Origin: Chimonanthus salicifolius
Taxonomy: Eukaryota > Streptophyta > Magnoliopsida > Laurales > Calycanthaceae
Length of the DNA: 64,000 bases
Direction of reading: 5' to 3'
NCBI GenBank assembly: GCA_013350335.1
Contig: CM023538.1
Coordinates: forward strand, 56,526,769 to 56,590,768
In this document: positions 45,259 through 57,150 of the stretch, in pieces
Position numbering within the stretch: position 1 is the first letter of the stretch
Layout of the letters: each line of letters begins with the position of its first letter
Program-made: the position numbers and the translations under genes
The notes under the pieces: model-generated
What the model was told of the DNA's origin: nothing
What the model saw: only the letters and a program-made list of their open reading frames with translations
Databases searched by the model: none

Positions 45259-46833
45259 AACACTGTTTTGAGAAATAATAAAATATTGTTTGATGACAGT
45301 TTTAATCTTGATTATTATTTATCTAATGTGTTTGATTATTTGTGATGATCTATACCCCCCCCTTGTTAATTAAAAATGTACTAACCCTTTTTTCTCTTAT
45401 TATTTATAATGTAACTACTATTGTATACGCTTTCAGTCCGACATTAGTCGGGAACTGAGTGATTCATTTTCAGGACGACACTATAGTCGGGTACTGAGTG
45501 ACCTCGAGGCCTACTCAAAATGTCAGCTCTGGTCCTATCCAGAAGACAACCGAGAAGTGACCCGAGGATCTAGACCTTACTCAATAAGTCAATCTGGTCA
45601 ATGCCCAGAAGACAATATGAGTTTGGACTGAGCCCCTCATGTTTATTATATTATTATCTTGTGGATAAATTAAATAGAAACCAAGTAGGAGACTCATTCC
45701 ATTAAACCCGGATATTTTGTGGGAAAATATATGATTTCCAAATTCTACGTATATGTACGTATCTGTTATGTATATTGATTGTGCACTTGTATGTTGTTTG
45801 AACAGAGACCGCGAAACCACACAATCACGGTGAGGGAACTTAACTCTGCAGATTTTGTAAACAGGTGTTATTTTGAGCAATGAGTGGTTTCGGTTTTGAT
45901 GAACCCACTCATGTGCCTATACATGATGCACTATGGTAAGAGTGCTGTGATGATTTGATATTACGGTGTTGACCGTATGTGTATATAAGACTGCTTCCAC
46001 GTACCTGGGCTATTGAACCAATATCAGCCATATGAGAGATGGTTTATGTCTACTGGACCATGGGCGGACCATGCTGTCGTCAGTTGCTGACTTGAGGGTG
46101 TCAGTATCGGCTAAGTTTAAGAGCCGGAGATGTACTTGCAAGGATGTATTTTGACCGTGTCGGGACTTAATACTGGTCTCAGTGTAGTCGGCAGGCGTTA
46201 CGGTGGATAATGGCAGTGATTGATAGTTGATGATGTTATTATCTTATTTGAGATTATGCTTACTGTTATCAAGCATGTGATATTAACTGTTGTTAACCTG
46301 TTTTACTATTTGCTTAATGTGCACTGTTAATTATCCTTCACTGGGCTTGTTAGCTCACACCACTCACCTTTCAGGCGATGAACCCGAGGAGGAGGACCCT
46401 CTCTTTCAAACTTAGGGCGTTTGAGCCAAGGCAGTGTTTTGGGTTTCCCCCGGAGCGGAATGCCCCGATCTCTTTCTGTTGGTTCTCGGAACCGTTATTT
46501 TTTGTATTAATACCGGATGTGGTACTTAATTTGATTTTGACTATTGTAATCGGCTATGTTGCCATTTGAGACGATGTTATGGATTGATTTATCAATGTTA
46601 ATATTTGTTTGATCTTATTATTAGTGGATGTTATTGTGTTGTTTTGCTATGTCTACGGGGCATACATATGGTACATGTTTGAGTCCTCTTAGCGGGCTGA
46701 TGTGTAACCGCTGGGCCTAACTGTTGATCCGGCCTAGTAAGAGTGCTTGTGGATTAGTTTACTTTCCTTTCAAAAAAAAAAAAAAAAATCAGTCGCGTTC
46801 CGGGCCCACTGGTCGGGTCGGGGCGTGACAGCT

Positions 46834-46845
46834 TGGTATCAGAGC
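46834..46845 (+). promoter_or_regulatory. primer binding site (initiator-Met tRNA)
   Basis: TGGTATCAGAGC starts three bases after the 5' LTR end. It is complementary to the 3' end of plant initiator methionine tRNA, the usual primer for minus-strand DNA synthesis in this group. Confidence 0.93.
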
Positions 46846-46947
46846 ATAGGCTCAACTCTAGGACTGTGATGGGTTACTACCTAGTTAGACTTGTTTTTGC
46901 CCTAGTATGGCTATTGTATTGACATTTCCTTGTTTGGTGATACAGAT

Positions 46948-47448
46948 ATGTCAAGCAATAATACCGAGTGCTTCCAGGGGACACCTAGCGACCCTATCGT
47001 CATAGATTCTGGAGATGACTCCGGTGCGCCAAGTTTCGATGAGGTTGCACCTAGGGAGGAGGTAGTAGTGGCATCCCCCGAATACCACGTGGGTGCTGAA
47101 CCTGAGGAGGAAGAGGGAGATGTCCCAATTCCTGAGGAGTCGGTGGGGGAGAATGGATCACCCGAGTATGTTCCAGCTACTCCGCCATTGGACGAGTATC
47201 AAGATGAGATGTGTGAGCTCTGCAATCAGGCAGGGCACAATTTCATCTATTGTCCCTATCCACCCAGTGTCATTTGCCCTGTTTGCGGACTCCGCGGACA
47301 TGGAAATGCCAGAACCAATTGTCCTTATGTAGGAGGACCGGGGATCATACCCTGTTTAACTTGTGGGGTGTACGGGCACAAATCTGAGACCTGCCCAGAT
47401 AACTTTTATTATTTTGGTGGTGAAGAAGGATCTTTTTCAGGGAATTAG
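46948..47448 (+). CDS. extra chromovirus ORF: acidic protein with three zinc knuckles (166 aa)
   Basis: Lies between the primer site and gag, in the element's orientation. The first ATG of the frame is 46948. Residues 1-88 are acidic and low complexity, with PIVIDSGDDSG at 16-26, which resembles a SUMO-interacting motif (hydrophobic core followed by acidic residues). Three CCHC knuckles follow: C89-C92-H97-C102, C110-C113-H118-C125 (two residues longer than the norm) and C136-C139-H144-C149. Zinc knuckles usually bind single-stranded RNA or DNA. I recognise no family name. It is separate from the gag knuckles, which are encoded downstream. It could be a captured host gene, a duplicated nucleocapsid or a regulatory protein; function is unknown. 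Confidence 0.75.
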   Translation: MSSNNTECFQGTPSDPIVIDSGDDSGAPSFDEVAPREEVVVASPEYHVGAEPEEEEGDVPIPEESVGENGSPEYVPATPPLDEYQDEMCELCNQAGHNFIYCPYPPSVICPVCGLRGHGNARTNCPYVGGPGIIPCLTCGVYGHKSETCPDNFYYFGGEEGSFSGN

Positions 47449-47653
47449 ATCAATCATTGTTAGGGGGCATTAGGGAGTTTTGTCTTATAAGGGTTAAGTT
47501 TTGTTATTTTGAAGGGTTTTTACACCCTACTAACCTTTGTACTTGTATTGAAATCGTTGAATGAATTCTAATTGAAATTGTTACAACTTGTGTCTTCTAC
47601 TTTGATAAAAATTTTAAAATTTGGTTAATGATATTTACAAGTGTAAATAACAG
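47449..47653 (+). other. non-coding spacer between the extra ORF and gag
   Basis: About 205 bp of T/A-rich DNA with stops in all forward frames. It ends AATAACAG directly before the gag ATG, an acceptor-like sequence. It may be the 3' end of an intron that lets gag-pol be made from a spliced RNA, or simply an intercistronic spacer. Confidence 0.4.
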
Positions 47654-50600
47654 ATGTCAGGACCCAACGCAAACCGAGCCAACTTTCGTGGGAGGAGGAC
47701 TGGTCTTCCACCCCGTGACCTACCCAATGAGGCGATACGAGCGGCGGTTGAAGCATTTCAGCAGATAGCTGAAAATATGCGACGTCCGCCAGTCCAAACG
47801 CCAGAGGAGAGAGCCACCTCGGCTCTGAAAGAGTTCAAACGTCTGAACCCGACTAGCTTCTCGGGAACAGAAGACCCCAGCGCTGCAAGGAACTGGCTAA
47901 CCCAGATTAGCCGAATCCTCAATACCCTAGCGATCGCCGATGATTTACGTGTGACCTTGGCAACTTATCAGCTCGAAGGGAACGCCTACGAATGGTGGGA
48001 GGCGAAGAGCTTGGTTCGTAATCACGAGCCAATGACTTGGGAGGAGTTTTCTGCAGCCTTTCTGGCCCGTTACTTTCCAAAGACGGTGAAGGAGGCAAGG
48101 AAGAGAGAGTTCCTCAACATTCAGCAGGGTTCAGATACAGTGGCACAGTATGCCATGCGCTACATCGACCTGATGCAGTTTGTGCCGTGGATTGCAGCCA
48201 ATGAGGAGGAGAAGATCCAGCATTTCGAGAACGGACTCAGACCCTTCCTGCAGCGGCAAGTGGCCGGCCTAGTGTTCAACACTCTGGAGGAGATCATCGA
48301 GCGCGCTTCGAAGGTAGAAGCGGTGGACTCTATCAACCGGAGCACTGACAGCTCTCAGAAACCTTCTTCTAACAAGAAGGCAAGGTTCAATCAGCAGAAG
48401 AGGCCTTTCTTCAGGAAGAGCCAACCTAGTGTGGGCCAGTCAAGTCGGTCTGACTCTCGGCCAATCGTGTGCTACACCTGTAATCAGCCAGGGCATACTT
48501 CCAAGTTCTGCCAATCCAAAGGAGAAAGAGCTTGTTTTCACTGCAAGCAGACCGGGCACCTGTTCAAGGATTGTCCTTTTCCTGGTAAAGCGGCACCTTC
48601 ACAAGGCGCAGGAGTTTCCTACTCTGTGGTGCAGCCATCTGTCGGCAGAGGTTCTCAGCAGGCTTCCAGAGGATCAGCGACACCGAGGAACGGACCACCT
48701 CGGAGCGATCAGGGGAGAGGACGAGGGCGTCCTCAAGGGAGAGTCTACTCTTTAGGGACTCAGAAGGAGGAACCAATGGAGAACGCAGTGATGGAAGGTA
48801 CCCTTCATCTTTTCAGTCTTTTGGCTCGAGTGTTGTTTGATACCGGTGCTTCGCATTCCTTTATCTCTAGAACTTGTTGTGTTAGATTGGGTTTGAAACC
48901 TGTAGAAGTAGTTAACCCGCTAATGGTAGTTTCACCTTTGGGTAAGAAGGCTTTGGCAAACCAAGAGTGTAGATCTTGTGTTTTGAAGATTAGCGGAGTG
49001 GAGTTGTCTTATGATTTTCTAGTTCTGGAAATGACGGACTTTGACATCATCCTTGGTGTGGATTGGATGTCTGTTTTTGGAGTCTTGATAGACTGCCCTC
49101 AGAAGAGGATTCATGGGGTCTCCTTAACCGGTGAGAAGTTTATGGAGAAGTTGATACCCTATGAAAGGATGAGAGTCACTTTCTCTGGACTTAGGGCGTA
49201 TCCCGGTAGTGTGGTGGCAAGCATGGGTTGGGAAGATGTAGGTGGTGTAGGGTCTGTTGCTCCTCGGGTGGTGTGTGAGTTTATGGATGTTTTTCCTGAC
49301 CAGTTGACTGGGCTACCTCCACGCCGAGAGATAGAGTTTGTTATAGACCTACAGCCAGGAACATCTCCAATTTCCATGGCACCTTATCGGATGGCGCCGG
49401 CAGAGCAGAGAGAGCTAGCTACGCAGGTAGAAGAGCTTCTTAGTCTTGGCTTTATTCGTCAGAGCAACTCGCCGTGGGGCGCACCTGCTCTCTTTGTGAA
49501 AAAGAAGGATGGATCGATGAGGATGTGTATAGATTACCGGCGGCTTAACCAGATAACTATTAAGAATAAGTATCCGTTGCCTAGAATAGATGACCTCTTT
49601 GATCTTTTGAGGGGATCGAAGTGTTTTTCAAAGATCGATTTGAGATCGGGTTACCATCAGTTACGGATTCGAGAGGAAGACATTCCAAAGACTGCTTTTC
49701 GGACGCAGTACGGCTTGTACGAGTTTGTTGTGATGCCTTTCGGTTTGACGAACGCACCAGCCATGTTCATGGACTTGATGAATCGGGTGTTTCGACCGTA
49801 TCTGCGAGAGTTCGTGATAGTCTTCATCGACGATATATTGATCTATTCGTCATCAGAAGAGGAGCATGAGCGTCATCTGCGGATTGTTCTTCAGACCCTT
49901 CGGGAGCATCAGCTGTTCGCTAAGCTGAGCAAGTGTGAGTTTTGGTTGACTCAAGTGCAATTTCTGGGACATGTAGTGTCTCCAGGAGGAATCTCGGTAG
50001 ATCCAGCAAAGGTAGAGACCGTGAAGACTTGGGAGAGTCCCAAGAGCGTGTTCGAGATCCGGAGCTTTCTGGGATTAGCAGGATATTACCGAAAGTTTAT
50101 CCCGCACTTCTCTCAGATCGCGGTACCGATGACTCGGCTGACGAGGAAGAACGTCAAGTTCGAGTGGAGCGAAGCTTGTGAGAAAGCATTTCAGGAGCTG
50201 AAGGAGAAGTTGACGACGTCTCCAGTGTTAGTGATACCCGAGCAAGGACGAGGTTACGATGTTTATTGCGACGCGTCCAAGTTTGGTTTGGGTTGTGTGC
50301 TGATGCAAGAGGGGAAGGTAGTAGCTTATGGTTCCAGGCAATTGAAGGGACACGAGCAGAGCTACCCGACTCATGATTTGGAGTTGGCAGCTGTTGTGTT
50401 CTCGTTGAAATTGTGGAGACATTACTTATATGGTGAGAAGTTCAATGTGTTTTCTGATCACCATAGTCTCAAGTATATCTTCACTCAGAAAGACTTGAAT
50501 ATGAGGCAGCGTAGGTGGATGGAGTACTTGGGAGATTATGACTTCAGTCTCTCCTATCACCCGGGGAAAGCCAACGTAGTGGCCGATGCCTTGAGCAGGA

Positions 50601-52210
50601 AGTCTCATAACGACGTGGCGAGGATGGCATCCTTGCAATGGAAGATGCTCGAAGTTCTGTCCGAGTACGATCTGGAGCTGATCGAAGGAAGCGGGTCAGC
50701 GAGAATCCATAGTTTGGTTCTGCAACCCGAGGTAGTTAGATTGGTGTTGGAAGGACAACAGAGCGACCCAGAAGCAAAGGAGTTGGCGACTCAGCTTTCA
50801 GGAGGAACAACTTTAGAGGATTGGAAGATCAAAGCAGACGGAAGTCTTACTTTCAAAGATAGACTGTTCGTGCCAAAATCGGACGAGTGCAGGAGGAAAG
50901 TGCTTGATCACTTTCATCGATCTCGCTTTGCAGTGCATCCCGGTGGTACAAAGATGTATCGTGACTTGCGGCGACTTTTCTGGTGGAAAGGTATGAAGCG
51001 CGAGGTAGCAGATTTTGTGTCCAAGTGCCTAACTTGTCAGCAAGTGAAGGCGGAACATCAACGACCCGGTGGAAAGATGCAACCTTTGGAAGTGGCTGAA
51101 TGGAAGTGGGAGCATATCACGATGGATTTTGTAACTGGTTTTCCTAAGTCTCCTAAGAAGAACGACGCTATTTGGGTAATAGTCGATCGATTGACGAAGT
51201 CAGCTCACTTTCTACCGATCAAGAAGACGGATTCCTTGGCTACTCTAAGTAGATTGTATTTGAAGGAGATAGTCAGATTGCATGGAGTACCTGTATCCAT
51301 TGTATCTGATAGAGACCCGAGGTTCGTGTCAAGGTTTTGGCAAGGATTGCAAGAGGAGTTGGGGACTAAGCTGTGCTTTAGCACTGCTTTTCACCCTCAG
51401 ACGGATGGTCAGTCAGAGAGAACCATTCAAACCTTAGAGGATATGCTAAGGGCTTGTGGGATGGATATGCGGGGAAGTTGGGAAGATCACTTGCCTTTGA
51501 TCGAGTTCGTCTACAACAACAGTTATCACTCCAGTGTGCAGATGGCACCCTACGAGGCTCTGTATGGCAGACCGTGCAGGTCACCTCTTTGTTGGACAGA
51601 GGTAGGAGACAAAGCGCTACTAGGACCTGATCTGGTGCGTGAGACGTCAGAGCAAGTTGAAATAATCAGACAGCGTCTCAAGACAGCCCAGAGCAGACAA
51701 AAGAGTTATGCTGACAAAAGGCGACGACCTTTGGAGTTTGCAGTTGGCGACCGAGTTTTCTTACGTGTGGCACCACGTCATGGAGTGCAGCGGTTCGGGC
51801 GCAAGGGAAAACTATCACCTCGATATGTTGGACCCTTTGAGATCTTGAAGAGGATAGGTGAAGTGGCCTATCAGTTGGATCTTCCTCAGGCTTTGGAGAG
51901 AGTGCATAGTACGTTCCACGTGTCTATGTTAAGAAAGTATGAGCCTGACCCGTCACATGTAATCAGCTTTGAAGATATTGAGGTATCAGAGGACTTAACG
52001 TTTGAAGAAGCGCCAGTCAAGATTCTAGAACGTCGGACTCAAGAGCTCAGGAGGAAGTCTATACCCCTAGTGCGAGTGCTGTGGCAACATCGCGACGTGC
52101 AACATGAGACGTGGGAACCTGAATCGACGATGCAGAAGCTGTACCCTGGCTTGTTCACAGGCCAAGAAGGTAGGGTTTGTTCTAAATTTCGGGACGAAAT
52201 TTTCTTTTAG
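47654..52210 (+). CDS. chromovirus gag-pol polyprotein (1518 aa, intact)
   Basis: One uninterrupted frame. Gag domain at about residues 70-215. CCHC knuckles at 273-286 and 294-307. Aspartic protease DTGAS at 396. Reverse transcriptase with FIDDILIYS, catalytic Asp726 and Asp727. RNase H starting near Asp873 ([10 protein letters not shown]). Integrase with an HHCC zinc region at about 1087-1140 and the DDE triad Asp1158, Asp1219, Glu1255 (35 residues between the last two). A GPF motif (YVGPFEIL) follows. The C-terminus [18 protein letters not shown] is chromodomain-like, which in this group is thought to guide insertion to particular chromatin. All catalytic residues I can check are present, so the copy may be competent. 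Confidence 0.97.
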   Translation: MSGPNANRANFRGRRTGLPPRDLPNEAIRAAVEAFQQIAENMRRPPVQTPEERATSALKEFKRLNPTSFSGTEDPSAARNWLTQISRILNTLAIADDLRVTLATYQLEGNAYEWWEAKSLVRNHEPMTWEEFSAAFLARYFPKTVKEARKREFLNIQQGSDTVAQYAMRYIDLMQFVPWIAANEEEKIQHFENGLRPFLQRQVAGLVFNTLEEIIERASKVEAVDSINRSTDSSQKPSSNKKARFNQQKRPFFRKSQPSVGQSSRSDSRPIVCYTCNQPGHTSKFCQSKGERACFHCKQTGHLFKDCPFPGKAAPSQGAGVSYSVVQPSVGRGSQQASRGSATPRNGPPRSDQGRGRGRPQGRVYSLGTQKEEPMENAVMEGTLHLFSLLARVLFDTGASHSFISRTCCVRLGLKPVEVVNPLMVVSPLGKKALANQECRSCVLKISGVELSYDFLVLEMTDFDIILGVDWMSVFGVLIDCPQKRIHGVSLTGEKFMEKLIPYERMRVTFSGLRAYPGSVVASMGWEDVGGVGSVAPRVVCEFMDVFPDQLTGLPPRREIEFVIDLQPGTSPISMAPYRMAPAEQRELATQVEELLSLGFIRQSNSPWGAPALFVKKKDGSMRMCIDYRRLNQITIKNKYPLPRIDDLFDLLRGSKCFSKIDLRSGYHQLRIREEDIPKTAFRTQYGLYEFVVMPFGLTNAPAMFMDLMNRVFRPYLREFVIVFIDDILIYSSSEEEHERHLRIVLQTLREHQLFAKLSKCEFWLTQVQFLGHVVSPGGISVDPAKVETVKTWESPKSVFEIRSFLGLAGYYRKFIPHFSQIAVPMTRLTRKNVKFEWSEACEKAFQELKEKLTTSPVLVIPEQGRGYDVYCDASKFGLGCVLMQEGKVVAYGSRQLKGHEQSYPTHDLELAAVVFSLKLWRHYLYGEKFNVFSDHHSLKYIFTQKDLNMRQRRWMEYLGDYDFSLSYHPGKANVVADALSRKSHNDVARMASLQWKMLEVLSEYDLELIEGSGSARIHSLVLQPEVVRLVLEGQQSDPEAKELATQLSGGTTLEDWKIKADGSLTFKDRLFVPKSDECRRKVLDHFHRSRFAVHPGGTKMYRDLRRLFWWKGMKREVADFVSKCLTCQQVKAEHQRPGGKMQPLEVAEWKWEHITMDFVTGFPKSPKKNDAIWVIVDRLTKSAHFLPIKKTDSLATLSRLYLKEIVRLHGVPVSIVSDRDPRFVSRFWQGLQEELGTKLCFSTAFHPQTDGQSERTIQTLEDMLRACGMDMRGSWEDHLPLIEFVYNNSYHSSVQMAPYEALYGRPCRSPLCWTEVGDKALLGPDLVRETSEQVEIIRQRLKTAQSRQKSYADKRRRPLEFAVGDRVFLRVAPRHGVQRFGRKGKLSPRYVGPFEILKRIGEVAYQLDLPQALERVHSTFHVSMLRKYEPDPSHVISFEDIEVSEDLTFEEAPVKILERRTQELRRKSIPLVRVLWQHRDVQHETWEPESTMQKLYPGLFTGQEGRVCSKFRDEIFF

Positions 52211-52220
52211 GAGGGTAGGA
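52209..52220 (+). promoter_or_regulatory. polypurine tract
   Basis: AGGAGGGTAGGA directly abuts the 3' LTR start at 52221 and is the expected plus-strand primer. It overlaps the last bases of the gag-pol stop codon. Confidence 0.85.
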
Positions 52221-55200
52221 TGTAATACCCTGCCCCAGATTAGGCGTGTTTTAGCTTAATTTCGTATTTTAACCGGTTGTTCTCGAGGTTTTCAGTCAGG
52301 GCTTCGAGGAAAGCCCAAGTTTGGCCCAATCCGAGCTCGTGAGCTCAGAGATCCAGCCCGTTCAGCTGGAGGGGTATTTTGGTAATTTGCCGCTTGTTGT
52401 GATTATTTCTCTAAATTGTGTGATTTGATGATCTTTATTGGTGAATAATACTCTCTTTAATGAAGAATTGCATTTATTATTTTAAAAATGATTTAATTTT
52501 CAGAAAATAATATTTATTTATCGCCCGTCGGAACCCCGAAAGAGAGTTTTAATTATTTTAAATAATTTCGGGAAAAAGATAAATTTTGAAAATGGTATTA
52601 GGTGTTAGACCATTTTAAGATTGATCTAGATATTTCATTTCATCTCAAAATAAGATTTACAAATTAGTTATTTTTACATTTGTTTAATTAAGTAATTTTG
52701 GGTAAAATGTGATTTTGTTTAAATCAAAGGTTTTTATTGAGAGATAAAAACTGAAATTTTTATGGTAACCTAAGTTTTAAAAACCCAACCCATCTGTAAG
52801 GTTGGATCTGATTTTGGAGTTTTAAATTTATTACTCATAGTTCAAAAATCAGTTTTTATTAATCTGAGGCCCTTTCTGCAATTTGGGAAATACTTAGGGA
52901 CTGATCTGCAAAAGCAGAGCAGCCTGCACACGGCATGCCGCGTGCACTGGCCGCTCGGCGGTGATGATTTCGTTCAGCCGTCCCGTCCCATCTCCCAACC
53001 GATTTTCCGGCCAGCCAGCCTATAAATTCAAGCCTCTTCCGATCGTTTGAATTCCCAGCAGATTTCTGCATTTCTTCCCTCTCTAATCTCTGTTTAAAAT
53101 CCATCCGAAGAGACCTGCTGAGCTTCTGTTTTTTCAATAACAGTAAGCTAAGTGGGAGATTTTCCAAAGATCCGAATTTCAAACCAGGAACCAAAACCAA
53201 GGTATCCATTGCTTTCCTTTTTAAATTTCAACCGATTTAGAATCAAACAAAACTGATTTTGACCCTGTTTTGATGGAGAAAAACGATTTTGAAGTTTTAA
53301 GGAAAACCATGGGTTTTATGTACCCGTGAGGATTTACCCTTAAAATCGGATGACCCTTTGAGCTTTTGAGCTCCAAACCTCTCCCTATGGAAAGAGGACT
53401 CCCAGAGGAGTCCATCAGACCAGACGGATGTGAAAAACGAATCCAGGAAGCCCTCCCTTTCTGGAATCGCATTTCAGAGTATTTCCGCCGTGACTGTCTG
53501 CCGTTGCAGACAGTTGGAGAAGACGACTCTCGGAAGGTCCGAGAGCTGATCTTCGGACGGTCCGAACCTTCGGACGGTCCGAGCAGTGACCCTCGGACGT
53601 TCCGAGCTTCAACCCGAAGCCCAGTTCGCCCGAGGTGAGCCAGACCCTCTTCGGAAGAACCGAGCCAGCTCGGAAGGTCCGAGCATCCTCGGAAGGTCCG
53701 AACCTGTATTCGGATGTTCCGAGATCTGCAGACCCACGAGACTTCTGTTTTCCGTTTTCTGGACTTCGGACGGTCCGAGACCCAGTCTTCGGACGATCCG
53801 AAGTCAGGCCTCAAGTTCCGAGGCCAGAGACCCAGTGTTGAGTGGTTCGGATGATCCGAAGCCACTGTACCCAAGTTCCGAAGTGATGTTCCGAGGAACA
53901 CTGTTTTGAGAAATAATAAAATATTGTTTGATGACAGTTTTAATCTTGATTATTATTTATCTAAAGTGTTTGATTATTTGTGATGATCTATACCCCCCCC
54001 TTGTTAATTAAAAATGTACTAACCCTTTTTTCTCTTATTATTTATAATGTAACTACTATTGTATACGCTTTCAGTCCGACATTAGTCGGGAACTGAGTGA
54101 TTCACTTTCAGGACGACACTATAGTCGGGTACTGAGTGACCTCGAGGCCTACTCAAAATGTCAGCTCTGGTCCTATCCAGAAGACAACCGAGAAGTGACC
54201 CGAGGATCTAGACCTTACTCAATAAGTCAATCTGGTCAATGCCCAGAAGACAATATGAGTTTGGACTGAGCCCCTCATGTTTATTATATTATTATCTTGT
54301 GGATAAATTAAATAGAAATCAAGTAGGAGACTCATTCCATTAAACCCGGATATTTTGTGGGAAAATATATGATTTCCAAATTCTACGTATATGTACGTAT
54401 CTGTTATGTATATTGATTGTGCACTTGTATGTTGTTTGAACAGAGACCGCGAAACCACACAATCACGGTGAGGGAACTTAACTCTGCAGATTTTGTAAAC
54501 AGGTGTTATTTTGAGTAATGAGTGGTTTCGGTTTTGATGAACCCATTCATGTGCCTATACATGATGCACTATGGTAAGAGTGCTGTGATGATTTGATATT
54601 ACGGTGTTGACCGTATGTGTATATAAGACTGCTTCCACGTACCTGGGCTATTGAACCAATATCAGCCATATGAGAGATGGTTTATGTCTACTGGACCATG
54701 GGCGGACCATGCTGTCGTCAGTTGCTGACTTGAGGGTGTCAGTATCGGCTAAGTTTAAGAGCCGGAGATGTACTTGCAAGGATGTATTTTGACCGTGTCG
54801 GGACTTAATACTGGTCTCAGTGTAGTCGGCAGGCGTTACGGTGGATAATGGCAGTGATTGATAGTTGATGATGTTATTATCTTATTTGAGATTATGCTTA
54901 CTGTTATCAAGCATGTGATATTAACTGTTGTTAACCTGTTTTACTATTTGCTTAATGTGCACTGTTAATTATCCTTCACTGGGCTTGTTAGCTCACACCA
55001 CTCACCTTTCAGGCGATGAACCCGAGGAGGAGGACCCTCTCTTTCAAACTTAGGGCGTTTGAGCCAAGGCAGTGTTTTGGGTTTCCCCCGGAGCGGAATG
55101 CCCCGATCTCTTTCTGTTGGTTCTCGGAACCGTTATTTTTTTGTATTAAATACCGGATGTGGTACTTAATTTGATTTTGACTATTGTAATCGGCTATGTT

Positions 55201-55470
55201 GCCATTTGAGACGATGTTATGGATTGATTTATCAATGTTAATATTTGTTTGATCTTATTATTAGTGGATGTTATTGTGTTGTTTTGCTATGTCTACGGGG
55301 CATACATATGGTACATGTTTGAGTCCTCTTAGCGGGCTGATGTGTAACCGCTGGGCCTAACTGTTGATCCGGCCTAGTAAGAGTGCTTGTGGATTAGTTT
55401 ACTTTCCTTTCAAAAAAAAAAAAAAAAATCAGTCGCGTTCCGGGCCCACTGGTCGGGTCGGGGCGTGACA
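52221..55470 (+). repeat. 3' LTR of the chromovirus (3250 bp)
   Basis: Nearly identical to the 5' LTR. By eye the differences are three 1-bp length changes in T or A runs and about six substitutions, mostly C/T transitions. The palindrome array recurs at 53529-53896. It ends at GGGCGTGACA, followed by the TATGT duplication. Confidence 0.95.
53529..53896. repeat. array of YTCGGANGNTCCGAR palindromes (3' LTR)
   Basis: Same array as at 44891-45258, with no difference that I noticed. Minus-strand open frames at 53221-53901 are its shadow. Confidence 0.92.
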
Positions 55471-55730
55471 TATGTATTTGTATATTTTAGGTCGGGTTGA
55501 GAAAATAAAAACCCGTATGAAATTTGAGTCGAGTTAGGTTGAAAAATTTAAAATTAATTCGACCCAACCCGACGTAATACGACTCAACCCGCGTGCACCA
55601 AGTTATAAAATATTACTCGGGTTGACTCGGGTCAGCAATTCAGGTCGAGTCGGGTGGAGCTCAATAAATTTTGACATGGGTTGGGTTCAGTTTATTAAAT
55701 CTCGACTTGACTCGATCCGAGTTTCAACCC
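55471..55730 (+). repeat. GGGTY-rich repeat, right part
   Basis: Continues the repeat cut at 43583. It contains GGTCGGGTTGAGAAAATAAA, AACCCGACG and GACATGGGTTGGGTTCAG, and ends GAGTTTCAACCCTA, the inverse of the family start. Confidence 0.75.
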
Positions 55731-56639
55731 TACTTCTTCTGAAGCCTAAGACTGAAAAGGACAAAGAAACACTAGGCAAAGACATAAATAGAAAGGATTT
55801 AAGAGCACCTTCCTTGACAAGGATGATACCTGGCTTGGACTTTGCTTCCTAGTGTCAATGTGAAGCAACCGTTACACTCAAAATTGCGATAAAGTCTTTA
55901 GCCTGTTTTACACTTTTACCCATTTCAGTGGTCTTCACAATGATCCATGTACGGATCACATTTTGAGTACATTATGACCATGCAGCAGGGGCAAAAAAAG
56001 GTACCTCCACACGAATTCTCTCGGATTTTTTTTTTTTTTGAAAAATATAGAAAAATAAGTAAAAAAGTTAGGGTGAGCATAATTTTTTTAAAAAGATATA
56101 AGCGATTTTTATGGAGTTTTAGACATTTGAAAGTTGAAATTTCGATATGTCTTAAAATGTATAATTTTTTTATAAAGAAATAAACTAACACGACGAAACC
56201 CCTAAATATGAATTTTATGTGTCTTCTATTAGATTGATGGGATTACAACTTGAAATTTAAATATAAAGGCCAACTTTAGATTGATAATAATCATAATAAT
56301 TGTTATTGATATATGTTTCATATTATTAATATTGTTACTTTTCGCTGTGGGTCAACTCTAAATTGACAGAACAAGTAGTTTTGATGATAGTAATGACAAT
56401 GATATTAAAACTAATACATAAATAAACTGTTATTGATATATGTGCTCCTTCTTATTAATATTATTATTTTTCTGTTGTTGAATGGATCTTAAATCATAAT
56501 CCCTTAATTATTATCGCCACCATCATCTACGTCAATAGCCAAGCAAAAGTCATTTCAAGCAATAGCAGTAGAAACAAAAGTCAGTCACCCATATTTCTAC
56601 GACAGGGCGTAGGCAGGCATCCTTTGCTCTGGGGTTTAT
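55731..56639. other. intergenic DNA, no gene seen
   Basis: AT-rich. No coding frame with a domain and no bounded element. Confidence 0.4.
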
Positions 56640-57150
56640 AGATTATGTATTTGTATATTTTGGGTTGGATTAAGTTAGGAAAAAAATCACATGAAATTTG
56701 AGTAGAATTGAATTGAGAAATTTAAAATCAATCCGACTCCAACACTTGGTTTGAGTTGGGTTAGAAATTCGAATCGGATAGAGTTGATTAATTCAGGTCG
56801 AGTAGGCTCGGTTCAATAAGTTTTGACATGGGTTGAATTAGTTCAATAGAGTTTATCTAGGGCTGCAACTCGGGTCGGGTTTTGGCTTGACCTGCATGAC
56901 CAGACCTGAGAAATCATACGGGTCGAGTTGAGAATTTCGGGTCAGCGGGTCAGATTGGGTTGAGAAGATAAAACCCCGCATGAAATTCGGATTAGGTCGA
57001 GTTGAGGATTTTACAAGTTAACCCGACCTGACCCAGTTAAAATTAGACTAAAATGGGTTTAGAATGTGGGTTGGATAAGAATTCGAATTGCTTCAAGTTA
57101 GAATTCGGGTCAAATTGGGTTTTAAAGAACACAACCCACTCGACCCGAAT
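56640..57150 (+). repeat. two adjacent GGGTY-rich repeats
   Basis: The first, to about 56869, contains TTGTATATTTTGGGTTGGAT, GAGAAATTTAAAATCAATCC and TTTTGACATGGGTTGAATTA. The second starts TAGGGCTGCAACTCGGGTCG at about 56863. The two may be independent insertions side by side. Confidence 0.55.

Larger units (their letters stand above)
43584..46830 (+). repeat. 5' LTR of the chromovirus (3247 bp)
   Basis: Contains a TATA box (CCTATAAATTC, 44382-44392) with a likely transcription start a few tens of bases downstream, a palindrome array at 44891-45258, and AATAAA at 45277-45282. From these I infer U3 up to about 44415, R from there to about 45300 and a long U5. A poly-A stretch at about 46774-46789 sits near the end. 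Minus-strand frames here are composition artefacts. Confidence 0.9.
43584..55470 (+). mobile_element. full-length Ty3/gypsy chromovirus (Tekay-like), 11.9 kb
   Basis: LTRs at 43584-46830 and 52221-55470 both start TGTAATACC and end GGGCGTGACA. The TSD is TATGT (43579-43583 and 55471-55475). A primer site follows the 5' LTR and a purine tract precedes the 3' LTR. Coding parts: an extra zinc-knuckle frame (46948-47448) and an intact gag-pol (47654-52210). The LTRs differ by about six substitutions and three 1-bp indels by eye, so the insertion is recent. The long LTRs, initiator-Met primer, single gag-pol frame and C-terminal chromodomain-like segment fit the Tekay (Del) lineage. It starts 258 bp after the aminotransferase stop codon, in the same direction. 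Confidence 0.95.

Noticed and set aside
44583..45263. 226-codon minus-strand open frame in the 5' LTR (and its twin at 53221-53901)
   Set aside because: It is created by the palindrome array, which depletes stop codons on both strands. It has no domain, and overlapping frames exist on the other strand.
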